Origin: Guyanagaster necrorhizus
Taxonomy: Eukaryota > Basidiomycota > Agaricomycetes > Agaricales > Physalacriaceae
NCBI RefSeq assembly: GCF_019112545.1
Contig: NW_025064918.1
Location: 1-64,000, forward strand
DNA length: 64,000 bases
Direction: 5' to 3'
Made by a program: the position numbers and the translations under genes
Notes under the pieces: generated by a model
The model's input: only the letters and a program-made list of their open reading frames with translations
What the model was told of the DNA's origin: nothing
The model's database searches: none
Part shown: positions 21,765-33,600 of the stretch, in pieces
How positions within the stretch are numbered: position 1 is the first letter of the stretch
Layout: the number at the start of each line of letters is the position of its first letter

Positions 21765-22195
21765 TATTAGATCTAAGTGTTATGTGAACAGAAACATGTG
21801 ATAAATGAAAGTCTCCTCACACTTCAGGAGATCAGCTGAGTCACAAGGCCTTAGAGTCAGCTTGAGTATAGAATGGTGTGAAGATAAACTTTAGCTTGAA
21901 GCTGGGAATTACCAGCAAGAGCAAATGGTCTTAAATACTGTACAAGATCTGCTAATAATACTACTATCTATTGTATGTTTCTGAGTCCATTGTGACCATT
22001 GTTCTAGGGCATTGCTATTATACACAAAAGGATGATTGTGCATTATTGGGCAGTGTTGTTGCATCAAAAGACAATGATGGACTTGGCTAGTTGTGATGAC
22101 TAAGCCTTGTTCCATGGTCTTAAGCACCTGTTCTAGCACTCTGACTAAGCATAAATAGAGGTTAATAATCAAAAAGAAACAGAAAAATCATAACA
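21765..22195 (-). repeat. 3' LTR of element 3
   Basis: 431 bp. The polypurine side follows on the plus strand (ttactctctccttaagacc), placing the 3' end of the minus-strand element here. Confidence 0.9.
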
Positions 22196-22228
22196 TTACT
22201 CTCTCCTTAAGACCATCATCCTGATGGC

Positions 22229-24000
22229 TTAATTTAGGGATAATTTATAGTCTTGTATGGTATTATCTGTGTCCATTTGCCACTCATTGACCCATTGGTT
22301 AGATTCTGGTCTGTAGCCTTTCCAACTGACCAGATAGTTGACCATTGTTGTCATTCCACCACCTTTTGCTTTGATTTTGTAATGTTCCTTATCATTGATC
22401 AGGTCAGAGAGAGGTGGCAGAGGATGTTTCTGGTTAGGGAATGCTGGCATGACATATGGAGTCAGCAGTGATTTATTGAACATGTTGTGTATCTTTCAAG
22501 TAAGGGGAAGCTGGAGCTTGTAGGCCAATGAACCAATTTTGGCCAGGATTTGGAATGGGCCAGTGCATTTGTCCATAAGTTTCTGCTTCAGGCAGAGCAA
22601 GTGAAGGTTTGTGGTGTCCAGCCAGACTTTATTGTTGGCTTTATATACATGTGTGGAGTGATAGTGTTTGTCATATTGTTTTTTCATTGGAGACATGGCT
22701 TTTTCAAGAGCCATCCAGATTTTGCTGTGGATCTTTGCCATGATAGTGGTGAAGTCAGTTGATGCAGATGTAGTGATTCAGTGTTGTTCAGTTTGTGTGA
22801 TGTTCGGGTGCTGGCCATGGTTGACAAAGAATGAGGTCTTGCCAGTGGCTGAGTGCACTCGATTGTTGTGTTGGAAGGCAGCTAGGGCCAACCATTCAAC
22901 CCAATTTTTCTGTTGGTAATTGATGAAGAGGCAGAGGTATTTTTCCACCTCTTGATTGGCTCATTCTGTTTGGCCATTGGTCTGTGGGTGGTATGCTGTG
23001 GATGTATTGCACTTGATGCTTAGGAGTTGATATAGGTCATCCAGGAATTTGGATATGAATTGCAGTCCTCTGTTGGAGATAACTATCTGAGGCATACCAT
23101 ATTTGGCATAGACTTCATCATGCAGAATCTTTGCCCATCCCTCAGAAGTCAGCTTGGTTGAACAGGCAATCAGAATGATTGATTTCAAGAACTGATTGAC
23201 TATAATGATGATAGCATCATACCTGTTGCAGTCCAGTAATCCAGTGATCATGTCCATAGAAATGTGAGTCCATGGTGACAATAGAACCTCATTTGGATGA
23301 AGTGGGGCAGCTTGCAGTTGTGTCAATGTTTTGCCTTGCTGGCAGGTTTCACATGCTTTGACATATTCTATAATGTCATTGCCCATTTTGGGCCACCAAT
23401 ATTCCTGTAACACAAGTTCCTTGGTCTTGGCAATGCTGGGGTGGCTAGCAGTTGCATGATCATAGCAAGTGGTGATGATTTCACCATATAGGGTCTGGTC
23501 TCTGGAAATATAGATTTGTCTGTTGTAACAGATCAGTCCCCCTTCCTTCATCATTTCTTGTTCATGGTTCAGTGATAGAGCCACCTTTTGGTCCCATTTC
23601 CAGCTGTCATGAGTCGTGCTCTTGATGCATTTGTGAATCTCCTCCTCTATTGGCATTATCATGACCCAAAAGTGTTTGGGTTTTAATAATGTGACCCCTT
23701 CATTGTTTTCACCTCCCTGGTTATGGTTGGTGCATTGACTGAGGAGATCAGCCTTCTTGTTTGCTGTTCTGGCTTTGTAGTGTAATGTATATTGGTATTG
23801 GCTGAGCTCAGTTACCCACCTAGCTTGCCAGCGATTTAACTTTTGTGGCTGTCAGAAATATCAGAGATTTTGGTGATCTGTCCAGATTTTGAAGACCTTG
23901 ATGGTGCCAATTGGATAATGTCACCATTCTTCTAGGGTGAGCATTATTGTGAGCAACTCCTTGTCATATATTTCATAATTTTATTCCATTATGATCAAGG
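22229..24000 (-). pseudogene. Element 3 integrase with chromodomain
   Basis: 22961-23662 (233 residues) covers the HHCC finger (CYDHATASHPSIAKT, ACETCQQ) and core: SMDMITG (first Asp), VISNRGLQF where the second catalytic Asp is Asn, and NGQTE with the Glu. The Asn codon follows a C, so it fits CpG decay of ccgac. 22496-22741 is the C-terminal linker (MKKQYDKHYHSTHVYKANNK). 22229-22483 ends in a chromodomain, VNYLVSWKGYRPESNQWVNE. As read it would be catalytically dead. Confidence 0.8.
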
Positions 24001-25200
24001 CTTTCAACAGGAACACCACTGGTTGTCACTGACTGTCCTGCTCTTGAGAGAGAACAATGCCAATTGCACCCTTGCTCGAGTTGGCCTCAACATGGAACCT
24101 TTCATCCTGAATGGGTATGGCAAGAATAACATCTTCTGCCAGTTGGCATTTCAGGTCACTAAATGATGACTGTTGAGCCATTCCCCAGGTCCATGGCATA
24201 TTACCTGTTAGTTGAGTCATGGGGTGGACTATCTTGCTATAGTCCCAGATGAATCATCAATAGAAGTTGGTGAATTCTAAAAAGGATTGTAGTTCTTTCT
24301 TCTTCATCAGTTCTGGCCACTCCATTACTTCTGCAACCTTGACAGGGTCTATTTTGATACTTCCTTCATTGATGATGACTCTGAGGTATTCGGTCTTGAG
24401 TACCTTGAACTCACACTTTTCAGCCTTGAGGAAAAGTCTGTGCTTCCTCATAAGGGCTAGTACCTATCAGACCAGCTTCCAGTGTTCTTCTTGGGTTTTG
24501 GACATGATAAGAATGTCATCCAAGTAGATTGTTATCTTGCCAGTGGCAATGAGATCTTTGAAGATGTCATTCATCATCCACTGAAAGGTGGCTGGTGAGT
24601 TGATTAATCTAAAGAACATCACCATCAGTTTGAACAATCCTCAGTTAGTATGGAAGGTGGCCTTCCACTCATCACCTTCTTTGATCTATACATTGTTGTA
24701 TCCTCAGTGGATGTCCAGCTTGGTGTAATACCAGATGCTCCAGAGTTTATCCATTAACTCAGAGATTAACAGAAGTGGATAGTTATTCTTAATCATCATC
24801 TCATTGAGCTTCCAGTAATCCTGTACTGGTCAGAGCTTCCTGTCCTTCTTTTTAATGAAGAAGAAGAGAGAGGCCATCAGAGACTTTGATGGCTGAATTT
24901 GTCTGCTGGATAAGTTTTCCTCTAGAAACTTATCAAGTTCCCATTGTTCATAGTTACCAAGAGAGTAAGTCTTGCAATCCAGGTTGGCATTGGTGTTTGG
25001 AACCAGTTCAATAGCATGATCTCATGGCTTTGGGATGGGTAACTTTTCAAAGCTCTCCTTCTCAAAGAGATCCTGATAGTCTTGCACCCATTCAGGCACC
25101 ATCTCTTCAAATGTCTTCTCCTTCTTGCCTGCATTAGCCTTTGCCACCAGATTGTTGGCATAATGCAGGGCTCAGATATGAATAGCTCTTTGTAAGTCTA
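24001..25200 (-). pseudogene. Element 3 RT and RNase H
   Basis: Minus-strand RT: the fingers start near 24900 with a KKDRKL-PVQDYWKLNEMMI-like reading, the palm catalytic box near 24500-24535 reads ITIYLDDILIMS (intact; codons ttg gat gac contain no CpG), and 24257-24451 gives MRKHRLFLKAEKCEFKVLKT. RNase H follows: 24026-24220 has FHVEANSSKGAIGIVLSQEQ, the tandem RNase H start with Asp changed to Glu-Ala context. Stops interrupt the frames. Confidence 0.75.
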
Positions 25201-26185
25201 TGGCAAGAATCATCTTGCCATCCTCCATCTCCTCATCTCATCAGTCTTCAGGATTCTCATCCAGTAACTCAAATAGGATCTTCTGGCATTGGCATCTTGC
25301 AAATGTGATTCTCCCAGTCTTCCAGTTGATTAGTGGATTATGGCAGATCAACCAATCATGACCAAGAAAGATTTCCTTGGTTTCTAGATCAGTTACTGCC
25401 AAGTTGATTCTCTCAGTGATTGCTAATTGTGAGCCTAACCTTGACAAATTCAGTAATCAAACCAGCTTGGTTCTTTGTCCCATCCACATCATAGACTAGG
25501 ATCAGAGCTGCCATAGCTCAGGTTGGAAGGTTGTGCTTATTGATGAAAGCATGGTTAATGGAACTCTCCATGCAGCCACTGTCAATTAAGGTGGTAACTG
25601 CATAAGTGCTTTGAGATATGAGCATTTCAATCTGGACCTTGGCTAAAAGGTCCTGGCCTGGGGTTTTGGACTGTCAGATAAATTTTTGTGGCCCCTGAAG
25701 TTCATTAAGCTATTCTAAGGCTTGGCAGCATTCAGCTTTTATCATCCCTTTGATCATTTCATCCACCACTTCTTCAGCTCAGGTCTGGTGAACCCAGTCC
25801 TTGAGTATGGCCTTTGCCACAGCTTCATCCTTGGCATCTTTGATGGCTTGCCACATCCATCTGGTATCAAATGGTTTGAGCCAATTGGTGGGGCTTGCTG
25901 CTCTTATTCAGCCCTTAGGAATTTGAGTCTTTGTTTGCAATTCACTGATGTGTGAGGCAGATAATCAGAGTATATTCAAATGCTTATTTAAGTTATGCAT
26001 AGGAGTAACTACAGAAGTATTGTCAGTCTGACTAGCAGCTGTTATAGGCACACCATGAAAGTCTTTGGCTGATCCAGTGGAATCACTCACTGGTCAGCCC
26101 TGTCTTTTACTTTCTCCACTTTTATATTTGCATCAAGTTCTTCCTCTTCTTTCTGCAATTTGGCTACCTGGACTTGAATGTCTTC
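25201..26185 (-). pseudogene. Element 3 protease region
   Basis: 25241-25447 reads IFLGHDWLICHNPLINWKTG, the C-terminal protease signature. The active site lies near 25560-25600 as TTLIDSGCMESSINHAFINK. Between it and the Gag knuckle the frame is broken by stops. Compared with element 2, Thr after DSGC is replaced by Met. Confidence 0.65.
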
Positions 26186-27600
26186 CCTGGTTCACTTCTT
26201 CTTTGGGCAGTCTTTGGCCATATGGTTCTTCTGCCTGCAGTTGAAGCACTTCCCCTCTTTCTTCATCCAGTCTATATCCATAGGTTTTTCCATCTCTGTC
26301 TTCTGCATGCCATAGGCTGGGGCCATTGAGATTCCTGATGATTTTCTGGCAGTTGTCCCCAATGGTTTAGAGTTACCTGAGGTTGGTGGTGTTGACTTCT
26401 TCAAGTAATCTTGCAGTGTTGATTGCTCTGTTTTCTGCTTTTGTCACTTCTTATACATCTCAATGATCCTCTCCTTCCATTCACCATATCCTACCAGCAT
26501 TAATGCTCTAATGCCAATAGCCAAGATCATGGTGACATATGAGGAGAAAATGCCTCTCTTGAGGGCCTCAACCATTCATCCATCATTTGCCATATAATTC
26601 TGGATACCAGCAAGCTTTACAAGCCATTCCAACTCATTGAAGTAATCCATAGCTACTTTGTTGCCCATCTTGTAGTCCTTGATCTTCTCCTTATGCACTT
26701 CTTGCACTGCTGGATCAATGAATTTGTCATATAGCATTTGTTTAAAGACTGGCCATGAGGAGTATTGGTAATGTCTATGAGTGGAGGATTGGAAGTTTGG
26801 AGAGATAAGGATCCACCAAGTTTTTGCCTTCTCCTCTAGGTATGAGGTGGTGAAAACAATCTGGTTCATATTTGTTCTGAGGTAGCTAATATATACCTTG
26901 AAGTATTGTTTGCAGTCAACTAGAAATCAGTTGATGTCATTGAAAGCCCCTTTGAATGGGTGATGCTTTCACAACAGATCAGGCTTGCACTGTAGAACTG
27001 CTGCATTCTCAGGGAGGGGTCCCATTGGGTTGGGCCATTCAGAGAAGGAGGGTCAGTGCCACTCATCTGGTGACCTGGGGAAAGAGTGCAGGGAGTGGTC
27101 ATCTGTGACTGGGCTCTCTTGAGAGGCAGCCTCCTTTCAGATGATAATTCCATTCTTTATCATGAAGCCTAATCATACTGCTTCAGGGTCATCTTTGATT
27201 GGTTCTTTCCTGGTATCACTCCCAGTGGCTTTATCAGGTGAGGGCTGGGCCTCCAGAACTCAGCTGCCTCTGCCAGTCCAAGGGTTTCAGTATGAGCTCA
27301 GTGGATTTGCCAGTGGAGGTTGGCTTTGAGATAGCTGAGTTGCCATAGATCAGAAGGAAGGGGCAGAGTACAAAAAGGTACTGTGGATTGATAGAGCCAT
27401 ATATATGGCATATTTTGGGGTGACAGGGGGTGACCACAGCATTGGTCAGATCAAGGGTGGTGGCTGGTATTCTGGTGGCCTGCCAACTGGATCCTTGGAG
27501 TGATTCTTGTTGTACTGTTGGGCAGCATAGTTGGTTCCCATGTGCCTCAATACCTCTACTCATTCATTAGGTTCTAAATAAAGATATAATTGTCCCATTT
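26186..27600 (-). pseudogene. Element 3 Gag capsid and zinc knuckle
   Basis: 26576-26869 is the Gag helical core (SYLEEKAKTWWILISPNFQS, then DKFIDPAVQEVHKEKI). 26192-26404 ends with an intact CX2CX4HX4C knuckle, CFNCRQKNHMAKDC, in a Lys-rich tail. The region 26920-27563 carries the segment between ORF1 and capsid in short open pieces. Confidence 0.75.
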
Positions 27601-28009
27601 ATGATGCCAACCAGGCAGCATTGCACTATAAGAAATTTACCTCTTGCATGTATAATTCCTGATATTCCTTTGCCCTGGCATTCTGAATCTCTTTCTCCAG
27701 CTCTTCTTCATCCATGTCCTCCATGAGTCTATAAGCAAGCTCCCCACCCACTCATGGTAGTTTGCTACTTTCAGTATCTTCTGCTTTGAGCTCATCATCC
27801 TCTTCCTCTTTCTCAAGGGGGGAAGCAGCATGCAGGTCATAGAAACTCTTCTCATCCCCTAGCAGTCATACCATCTTCATTGACCCACTGCTCCAGCTGG
27901 ATACTGGGCCCAGTGGAGGGCCTTGAAAAGTTTGAGATGTTGAGGTAGGTGGAGGCAGGTTGACTCCTGATGCTAGAGTCATACTGGTTTCCTCCTGCTG
28001 CTTGCACCA

Positions 28010-29360
28010 TCACCACCTGCTTGCAATAGAGGCAGACATGTTGGTGGTATCCATCATCAAGGAGCTGCCTGACCACTCAACTCCCAAGAAACTCTCAGAG
28101 AGTATGAGCAGGGATGTGGGCATTTCCAGATGCTTGTAATCTATAGTGTCTGAGGATGGACTCATCATTCTCAAAGGTGATGTCAGCACTAGAGATTCAT
28201 TGGAAAGAGGGATACTGGAGAGTTGGGGGGCATTAAGAGGATCCTGAGACATCATCCTGAGCTGGAGGAGTGATCCTGTCACTCCTAGTTCAGGCTTCAT
28301 TGGCTGTGAGGACCTCTGTATTCCTCCAGTGCTTGGGGGCCCAGAGGTCAGATTTGATAGTGCTAGGTTCTCTGAATACTGAGGTTGAGAGAGATTGGTC
28401 AGCTCATACTGGTGTGAGGATGGATACAACCTCTGGCTGAAGACCATACCAGTTGGAGATGTCAGCCCTCTCCAGTTGGGCCCTCTCATCATCTTGCTGC
28501 TGCCTCTGATGCTACCAGTCATACTCAGTGGCTTTGTCTGTTTGCCTCCTTCTGTTGATAATGTGCTTCTCCAGCTCACTGTGTATGGGCTGTGAGAGGT
28601 TTCACTGCCTTTGCTCTTTTTGTCAGAGGGCTTCTTTATAGTTAAATGGAACATTGAGGTTCCAGGTGGAGAATAGGCAGTGAATGACTTCATTTCTGTT
28701 TTCTTGGAACTGCTGCTCATTGTTGAGCTGGTCTGAGAGTGCCTGCCCCATTCCACTGCTGGTCCTGATGGAGTGATGGAATGAGGTGGAGATGCCATGA
28801 GGCTGGCTTCCAGGTGTTGTGTGATGGGATCTTGAAGCCACCTGAGTGGCATCAAGGGAATCTCTGGCATGATCAGCAATCCCATGGGTCTGAGAGGTGC
28901 TAGAAGAATCAGGAGAGGGTTGCTGGGGGGCATCCTCCTGGATGCTCTTGCTGTGGTCAGAGATGAGAGATGAGACCTATAGATTGTGAAACCCTGCAAT
29001 GTGAGAGTCATGGTCTCTGCTAGTTCATCAGGGAGGGTATCAGTGTCTTTCTTCTTCTTGAACATCCCCTTGATATAGGTGGCTAGGTCTGACTTCTGGT
29101 AGAAGGCTTGTTGCAGGCTGGTGGGACATTCATTGGGATTCAGAGATGTCATATAGGGGGAGGTCCAGGGTTATGTTGCATAGTATATGTTGTATGTGCT
29201 GAAACTCATTATAGTGTCTGATGGCCCAAGCAGTGATTAAATGGCATCTCTAGCACAGCTGGATGATCACCAACAAACCTAACAATGTTTCAATGATTGA
29301 TGCCAGAAGTTCAAAGAACTCTCAGTTGAAGTTCAGGTCTGATGTGTTGATAGAGGGCAT
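28010..29360 (-). pseudogene. Element 3 ORF1, with long open overlapping frame
   Basis: The ORF1 frame starts at ATG 29360 (MPSINTSDLNFN) and has the hydrophobic helix (FFELLASIIETLLGLLVIIQ), then stops. The conserved WNLNVPFNYKEAL is in 28623-28841. The alternative frame 28010-29152 is open for 380 residues (MTSLNPNECPTSLQQAFYQK) and corresponds to the overlapping frame of element A. The function of either is unknown. Confidence 0.5.
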
Positions 29361-29403
29361 TTGGTTTTCTCCACACTATAGTGCATGAGGAAAGGAAAGA
29401 AGA

Positions 29404-29416
29404 AGCTTTGAGCTAA
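29404..29416 (-). promoter_or_regulatory. Primer-binding site of element 3 (self-priming type)
   Basis: Plus-strand agctttgagctaa lies one base inside the 5' LTR. The LTR contains its near reverse complement at 29572-29584 (ttagcttgaagct). The two mismatches are what results if an ancestral ttcgag lost its CpG as ttgag-type in one copy and tcaag-type in the other. Confidence 0.5.
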
Positions 29417-29417
29417 T

Positions 29418-29876
29418 TGTTAGACTCAAGTGTCATGTGAACAGAAACACATGATAAACAGAAGTCTTCTTGCACTGTGGGAGATCAGCTGAGTCCACTG
29501 ATGCATATTCTGATCAGTGTGTTATAAGGCCTTAGAGTCAGCTCAAGTATAAAATTGTGTGAAGATGAACTTTAGCTTGAAGCTGGGGATTATCAGCAAG
29601 AGCAAATGGTCTTAAATACTATATAAGATCTGCTAATAATACTACTGTCTATTGTATGTTTCTGAGTCCATTGTGCCTGTTGTCCTAGGGCATCACTGTC
29701 ATACACAAAAGAATGATTGTGCATCATCAGGCAGTGTTGTTGCATCAAAAGACAATGATAGATTTAGCCAGTTGTGATGACTAAGCCTTATCTCATGGTC
29801 TTAAGTGCCTATTCTAGTGCCCTGACTAAGCATAAATAGGGGTTAATAATCATAAAGAAATGGAAAAATCATAACA
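29418..29876 (-). repeat. 5' LTR of element 3
   Basis: 459 bp, TGTTAGA to CATAACA, followed by the GATTT duplication. In element orientation it contains a tatttaag TATA-like box upstream of the agcttcaagctaa word. Confidence 0.9.
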
Positions 29877-30470
29877 GATTTTACCACTTTTATGACCAAG
29901 ATACATGCTAAAACTCATACTGCTCTTGAAAAGATGGCTACTTCAATGAAAGCCAGCTATGACAAACACTAACAGCCAGCACACACCTACACTATAAATA
30001 ACAAAGTCTGGCTTGATACCACTAACCTACACCTTCCATGCCCAAAATGAAAACTTCCTGACAAGTGTACAGGCCCTTTTCCTATTTTGGCAAAGGTTTG
30101 GGCCTCAGCTTATTGGCTCTGCTTGCTATCAATCTGACAAGTACATAATATCTTTAATGAATCTCTCCTTACACTCTATATTGCACTGGCCTTCCCCAAT
30201 CAACAACAACCTCCCTCTTCTGACCTTATTCTCATTGATAAGAAGGAACACTATAAAGTTAATCAAGTTTTAAACCACTGCCTTTGCAAAGTTCATGCAC
30301 AAGAAGAAGAAAACCACACTACAGTTAACTATTTGGTTAGCTGGAGGGGCTACAGTCCCAAATCTAACCAGTGAGTCAACAAGTGACATATGAATGCTGC
30401 TGATGCAATACACAACTATGAACTCTTCCTAGAATGATCCATCAGGATGATGGTCTTAAGGGAGAGGTAA
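29877..30470 (+). pseudogene. Element 2 integrase C-terminus and chromodomain
   Basis: The plus-strand reading resumes after element 3 with KIHAKTHTALEKMATSMKAS, VWLDTTNLHLPCPK, then EHYKVNQVLNHCLCKVHAQE and the chromodomain NYLVSWRGYSPKSNQ*VNK. It ends near 30436. The polypurine tract ttaagggagagg (30457-30468) directly precedes the 3' LTR. Confidence 0.7.
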
Positions 30471-30927
30471 TATTATGATTTTCTTGGTCTTTCTTTTTCT
30501 TAACCACTATCTTGCTTAGTCAGAGTGCTTGAGATGGGCACTTAGAAATTGTGAGATATGCTTAGTCACTATAATAGACATGGTCAGCCCATTGTTCTCC
30601 TCCTCTGATGGCCCCTCAACAATAGACAATACTCTTTTGTAGCAGTAATGATGCTCTAGGACAATGAGCATCATAGCATAGAAACTCACAATAGTATGTA
30701 TTATTTTTACTTAGACTCTTGAACAATATATAAGTAGCATAGCTCTCACTGTATATCCTCAGCTTTGAGCTAAAGTTTATCCTTCACTATTCTATCTCAA
30801 GCCAACTGTCTTGGCCTTGAGACATAACACCATACAAGCACATATAGTGAACTTAGGCATGACTATATGAACTTGATACAGCATCTACTTATCACATGTT
30901 TAGGTCATATGTCACTTGGGCTTAATG
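30471..30927 (+). repeat. 3' LTR of element 2
   Basis: 457 bp, nearly the same as 7620-8077. The last bases read cttaatg where cttaaca is expected. The CCTCA duplication follows at 30928. Confidence 0.9.
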
Positions 30928-31800
30928 CCTCACTGATAATTACCCCAAGGTATTTAGTCTCTAGTATCTTGAACTCACACTTCTTGACTTTGAGAAACAA
31001 CTTGTGCTTCCTCATCAGCCTCAATACTTGGTGAACCAGGCACTGGTGTTTATCCTGATCTTTTGACATGATCAAGATGTCATCCAGATAGATCATGACC
31101 TTTCTTATGGTAATGAGATTCTTGAAGATGTCATTCATCATCCATTGGAAGATCATGGGTGAATTTGTTAACCTGAAGAACATGACTGTTGGCTCAAAGA
31201 GTCTGCAGTTGGTTTGAAATGCAGCCTTTCATTCATCTCCCTCTTTAATTTGCATGTTGTTGTATTCTCATCAGACATTGAGCTTGGAGTAATACTGAGT
31301 GCCATCCAGTTTGTCCATCAATTCAGAAATCAGCAGGAGAGAGTAATGATTTTTGATCATCCTCTCATTGAGTTTCCAGTAGTCTTGGACTGGTCAGAGT
31401 TTGCCATCCTTCTTTTTGATGAAGAAGAAGGGTGATGCTATAGGAGATTTTGATGGCCTGATTCATCCACTAGACAAGTTTTCTTTCAGGAACTTGTCTA
31501 GTTCAACCTGTTTTAGCAAACTGAGATTGTACACCTTGCAGTCAAGGTTGGTGCTGGCATTGGAGATAAGTTCAATTGCATGGTCCCAAGGTTTCAGCTT
31601 TGGTAGTTCATCAAAACTTTCTTTAGCAAATAGATCACAAAAATCCTGTATCCACATGGGTTTTAATTCCTCAAATGTCTTGGTCTCCTTCTTCTTGTTC
31701 ACCCTTGCTGCCTGGTTGTTGGCATGATGCATGGCTTGGACATGGATGGTGTGATCCATGTCTACAGTCAGTATTGTTTTCTCATCTTCTATCTCCTCAT
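30928..31800 (-). pseudogene. Element 1 reverse transcriptase, N-terminal two thirds
   Basis: 31463-31759 is the RT lead-in (PWDHAIELISNASTNLDCKV) followed by the fingers. 30905-31183 is the palm (MFFRLTNSPMIFQWMMNDIF, MIYLDDILIMSK, an intact YLDD box with codons ctg gat gac that contain no CpG at the Asp codon). The frame between them has stops. The RT C-terminus continues at 7619 on the other side of element 2. Confidence 0.75.
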
Positions 31801-32250
31801 CCTAGCAATCCTCTAGATCTTCATCAGGCAATTCAAAAGGTATTTGGTGGCATCAGCATTGAGTGAATGTGATCTGCCCAGTCTTCCAGTTGATTAGCAG
31901 ATTGTGCTGAATAAGCCAGTCATGATCCAGAAAGATCTCCTTAGATCCCAGCTCAGTCACAGCCAAGTCAATCCATTCTAAGTGATTCCCAATTGTTAAT
32001 TGGAGTTTAACAAACTTGGTGATTGATCTGGCTTGGTTCTTTGTTCCATCAGCATTATATACTGAGATCAGAGCTGTGGTGGCCTGAGTGAGAAGGTTGT
32101 ACTTGGTGACAAAAGCATGATTAATGGAGCTTCTAGTGCAGCCACTGTCAACTAGGGCTGTGATGGCATGGGCAGATTAGATGGTTAGGGTCTCAATCTG
32201 GGCCTTAAGGATGAGGTCTTTTCTGATAGCCTTTTATTGCCAGATAAACT
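31801..32250 (-). pseudogene. Element 1 protease region
   Basis: The minus-strand reading contains ITALVDSGCTRSSINHAF near 32110-32165, the aspartic protease active site, and IFLDHDWLIQHNLLINWKTG-like sequence near 31870-31950. Short frames only. Confidence 0.65.
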
Positions 32251-33600
32251 TTTTGGGCTCCCATAACTCATCCAGCCATTCCAAGGCTTGATTTCTCTCT
32301 GCCTTTCTCATCTCATCAATTACTTCTTTGGCCCTTGTCTGATGTATCCAATTCTTGAGTACTGCCTTGGCCTCAGCTTCATCCCTAGCATTTCAGATAG
32401 CCCACCAAGTCCATTCAGTGTTAAATGGCTTTAGCCAGCCATCAGAGGTCTCTCCTCTTGTTCAGCATGTAGGCAGTTGAGTTTTAGCTTTTTGCAATTC
32501 CTTTGATGTGTTTGAGGAAACAGAATCAGGTATATTTGAATGCACCTATAAATAAGTACCTACAGAGCTAGCATAAGTCTGACTGGTAGTATTCTAAAAC
32601 ACACCATTAAGTCCTTTGGCTGACCAAGTGGAATCACTCACTTGTTAGCCCTGTCTTTTACTTCTTCAATCTTCATGTCCTTCTCAAGTTCTTTAAGCCC
32701 ATCAGCTTCATTCTGCAGCTCAGCTATCTGTGCTTTGATTTCCTTATGGGTTTGCTTCTTCTTCAGGCAATTCTGAGACAGGTGACCCTTCTCTCTGCAG
32801 TTGAAGCACTTTCCCTTCTTCTTTAGTCTGTTAACATCCATGAGCTTTCTCTGCCCAGTATAGATAATCCCAGTATCAGTCTTCTGGGCAGAATAAGATG
32901 GCATGAGAGTTGAGAGGACATGCTGAGCTTGACAGAGGTCAGTGTATCTGCTGTCTCTTGATGGTTGGGCTTTTGATCATTCTGCCAGTAGGTATTCTCT
33001 GCCTTCTGTCAATGTCATTCCTTGTTCATCATAATGATCCATGCCTTCTATTCCTCATATCCCTTCAGGATATTGAAGCTGATATCAGAAATCATCTTAG
33101 TATATAAAGGAGGAACCCCATTCTTCAAGTATTCCACTAGGTGCCTGTTATCTTCAATGTTGTTGATAAGTCCAGCTAGCTTGGTGAGTCATTCAAACTC
33201 ATCAAAGTATTCAGTGGCCATCTGTTTCCCTATTTGAAGGTTCTTTATCTTCTTTTTGTGGACCTCTTGGACTGCTGGGTTGATAAACTTGTCATGCATC
33301 ATCTGCTTGAACATCAGCCAGAATAGCAGTCAATGATGCCCTCTGGTTGTGGAATAAAGGTCATGGCTCTTTAAAGTCCACCAGACTTTGGCCTTGTTCT
33401 CAAAGTAGGATGCAGCAAAGGTGACTCAGTAGATATCAGCTGTTATATATGCAGAGTACCCCTCAAAATATTGCTTGCAATCAGTTAAGAAGCAATCAAT
33501 GTCATTGGAGTTCCCTTTGAAGGGTCACAGCTTCTGTACAAGATCAGGTTTGCATTATATGAGAACTAAATTATTAGTGAGTGGTCTCATTTGATTCAGA
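32251..33600 (-). pseudogene. Element 1 Gag capsid and zinc knuckle
   Basis: 32638-32904 includes KKKGKCFNCREKGHLSQNCL, an intact CX2CX4HX4C knuckle, then a Lys-rich tail. The capsid helices lie at about 33020-33560 in broken frames (YFEGYSAYITADIY and FENKAKVWWTL-like readings). Confidence 0.65.

Larger units (their letters stand above)
21765..29876 (-). mobile_element. Chromovirus element 3, inserted in element 2 integrase
   Basis: LTRs are 21765-22195 (431 bp, starting TATTAG, a decayed TGTTAG) and 29418-29876 (459 bp). They are flanked by a perfect duplication GATTT (21760-21764 and 29877-29881). The 28-bp LTR length difference is a deletion in the left copy. The 8.1-kb element has no foreign insertion inside and is the most complete chromovirus in the window: ORF1, Gag with intact zinc knuckle, protease, RT with YLDD, RNase H, integrase and chromodomain, though with stops. 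Confidence 0.93.
7620..30927 (+). mobile_element. Chromovirus element 2, inserted in element 1 RT, carrying copia-1 and element 3
   Basis: The LTRs are 7620-8077 and 30471-30927; both start TATTATG, a decayed TGTTATG. The flanks give a perfect 5-bp duplication CCTCA (7615-7619 and 30928-30932), and the RT reading of element 1 continues across it. The plus-strand internal order is ORF1, Gag, protease, RT, RNase H, integrase, chromodomain. It is interrupted by a solo LTR (10617-11073), copia-1 (14130-20518), a solo LTR (20825-21295) and element 3 (21765-29876). It spans 23.3 kb, of which about 7.9 kb is its own sequence. Confidence 0.9.
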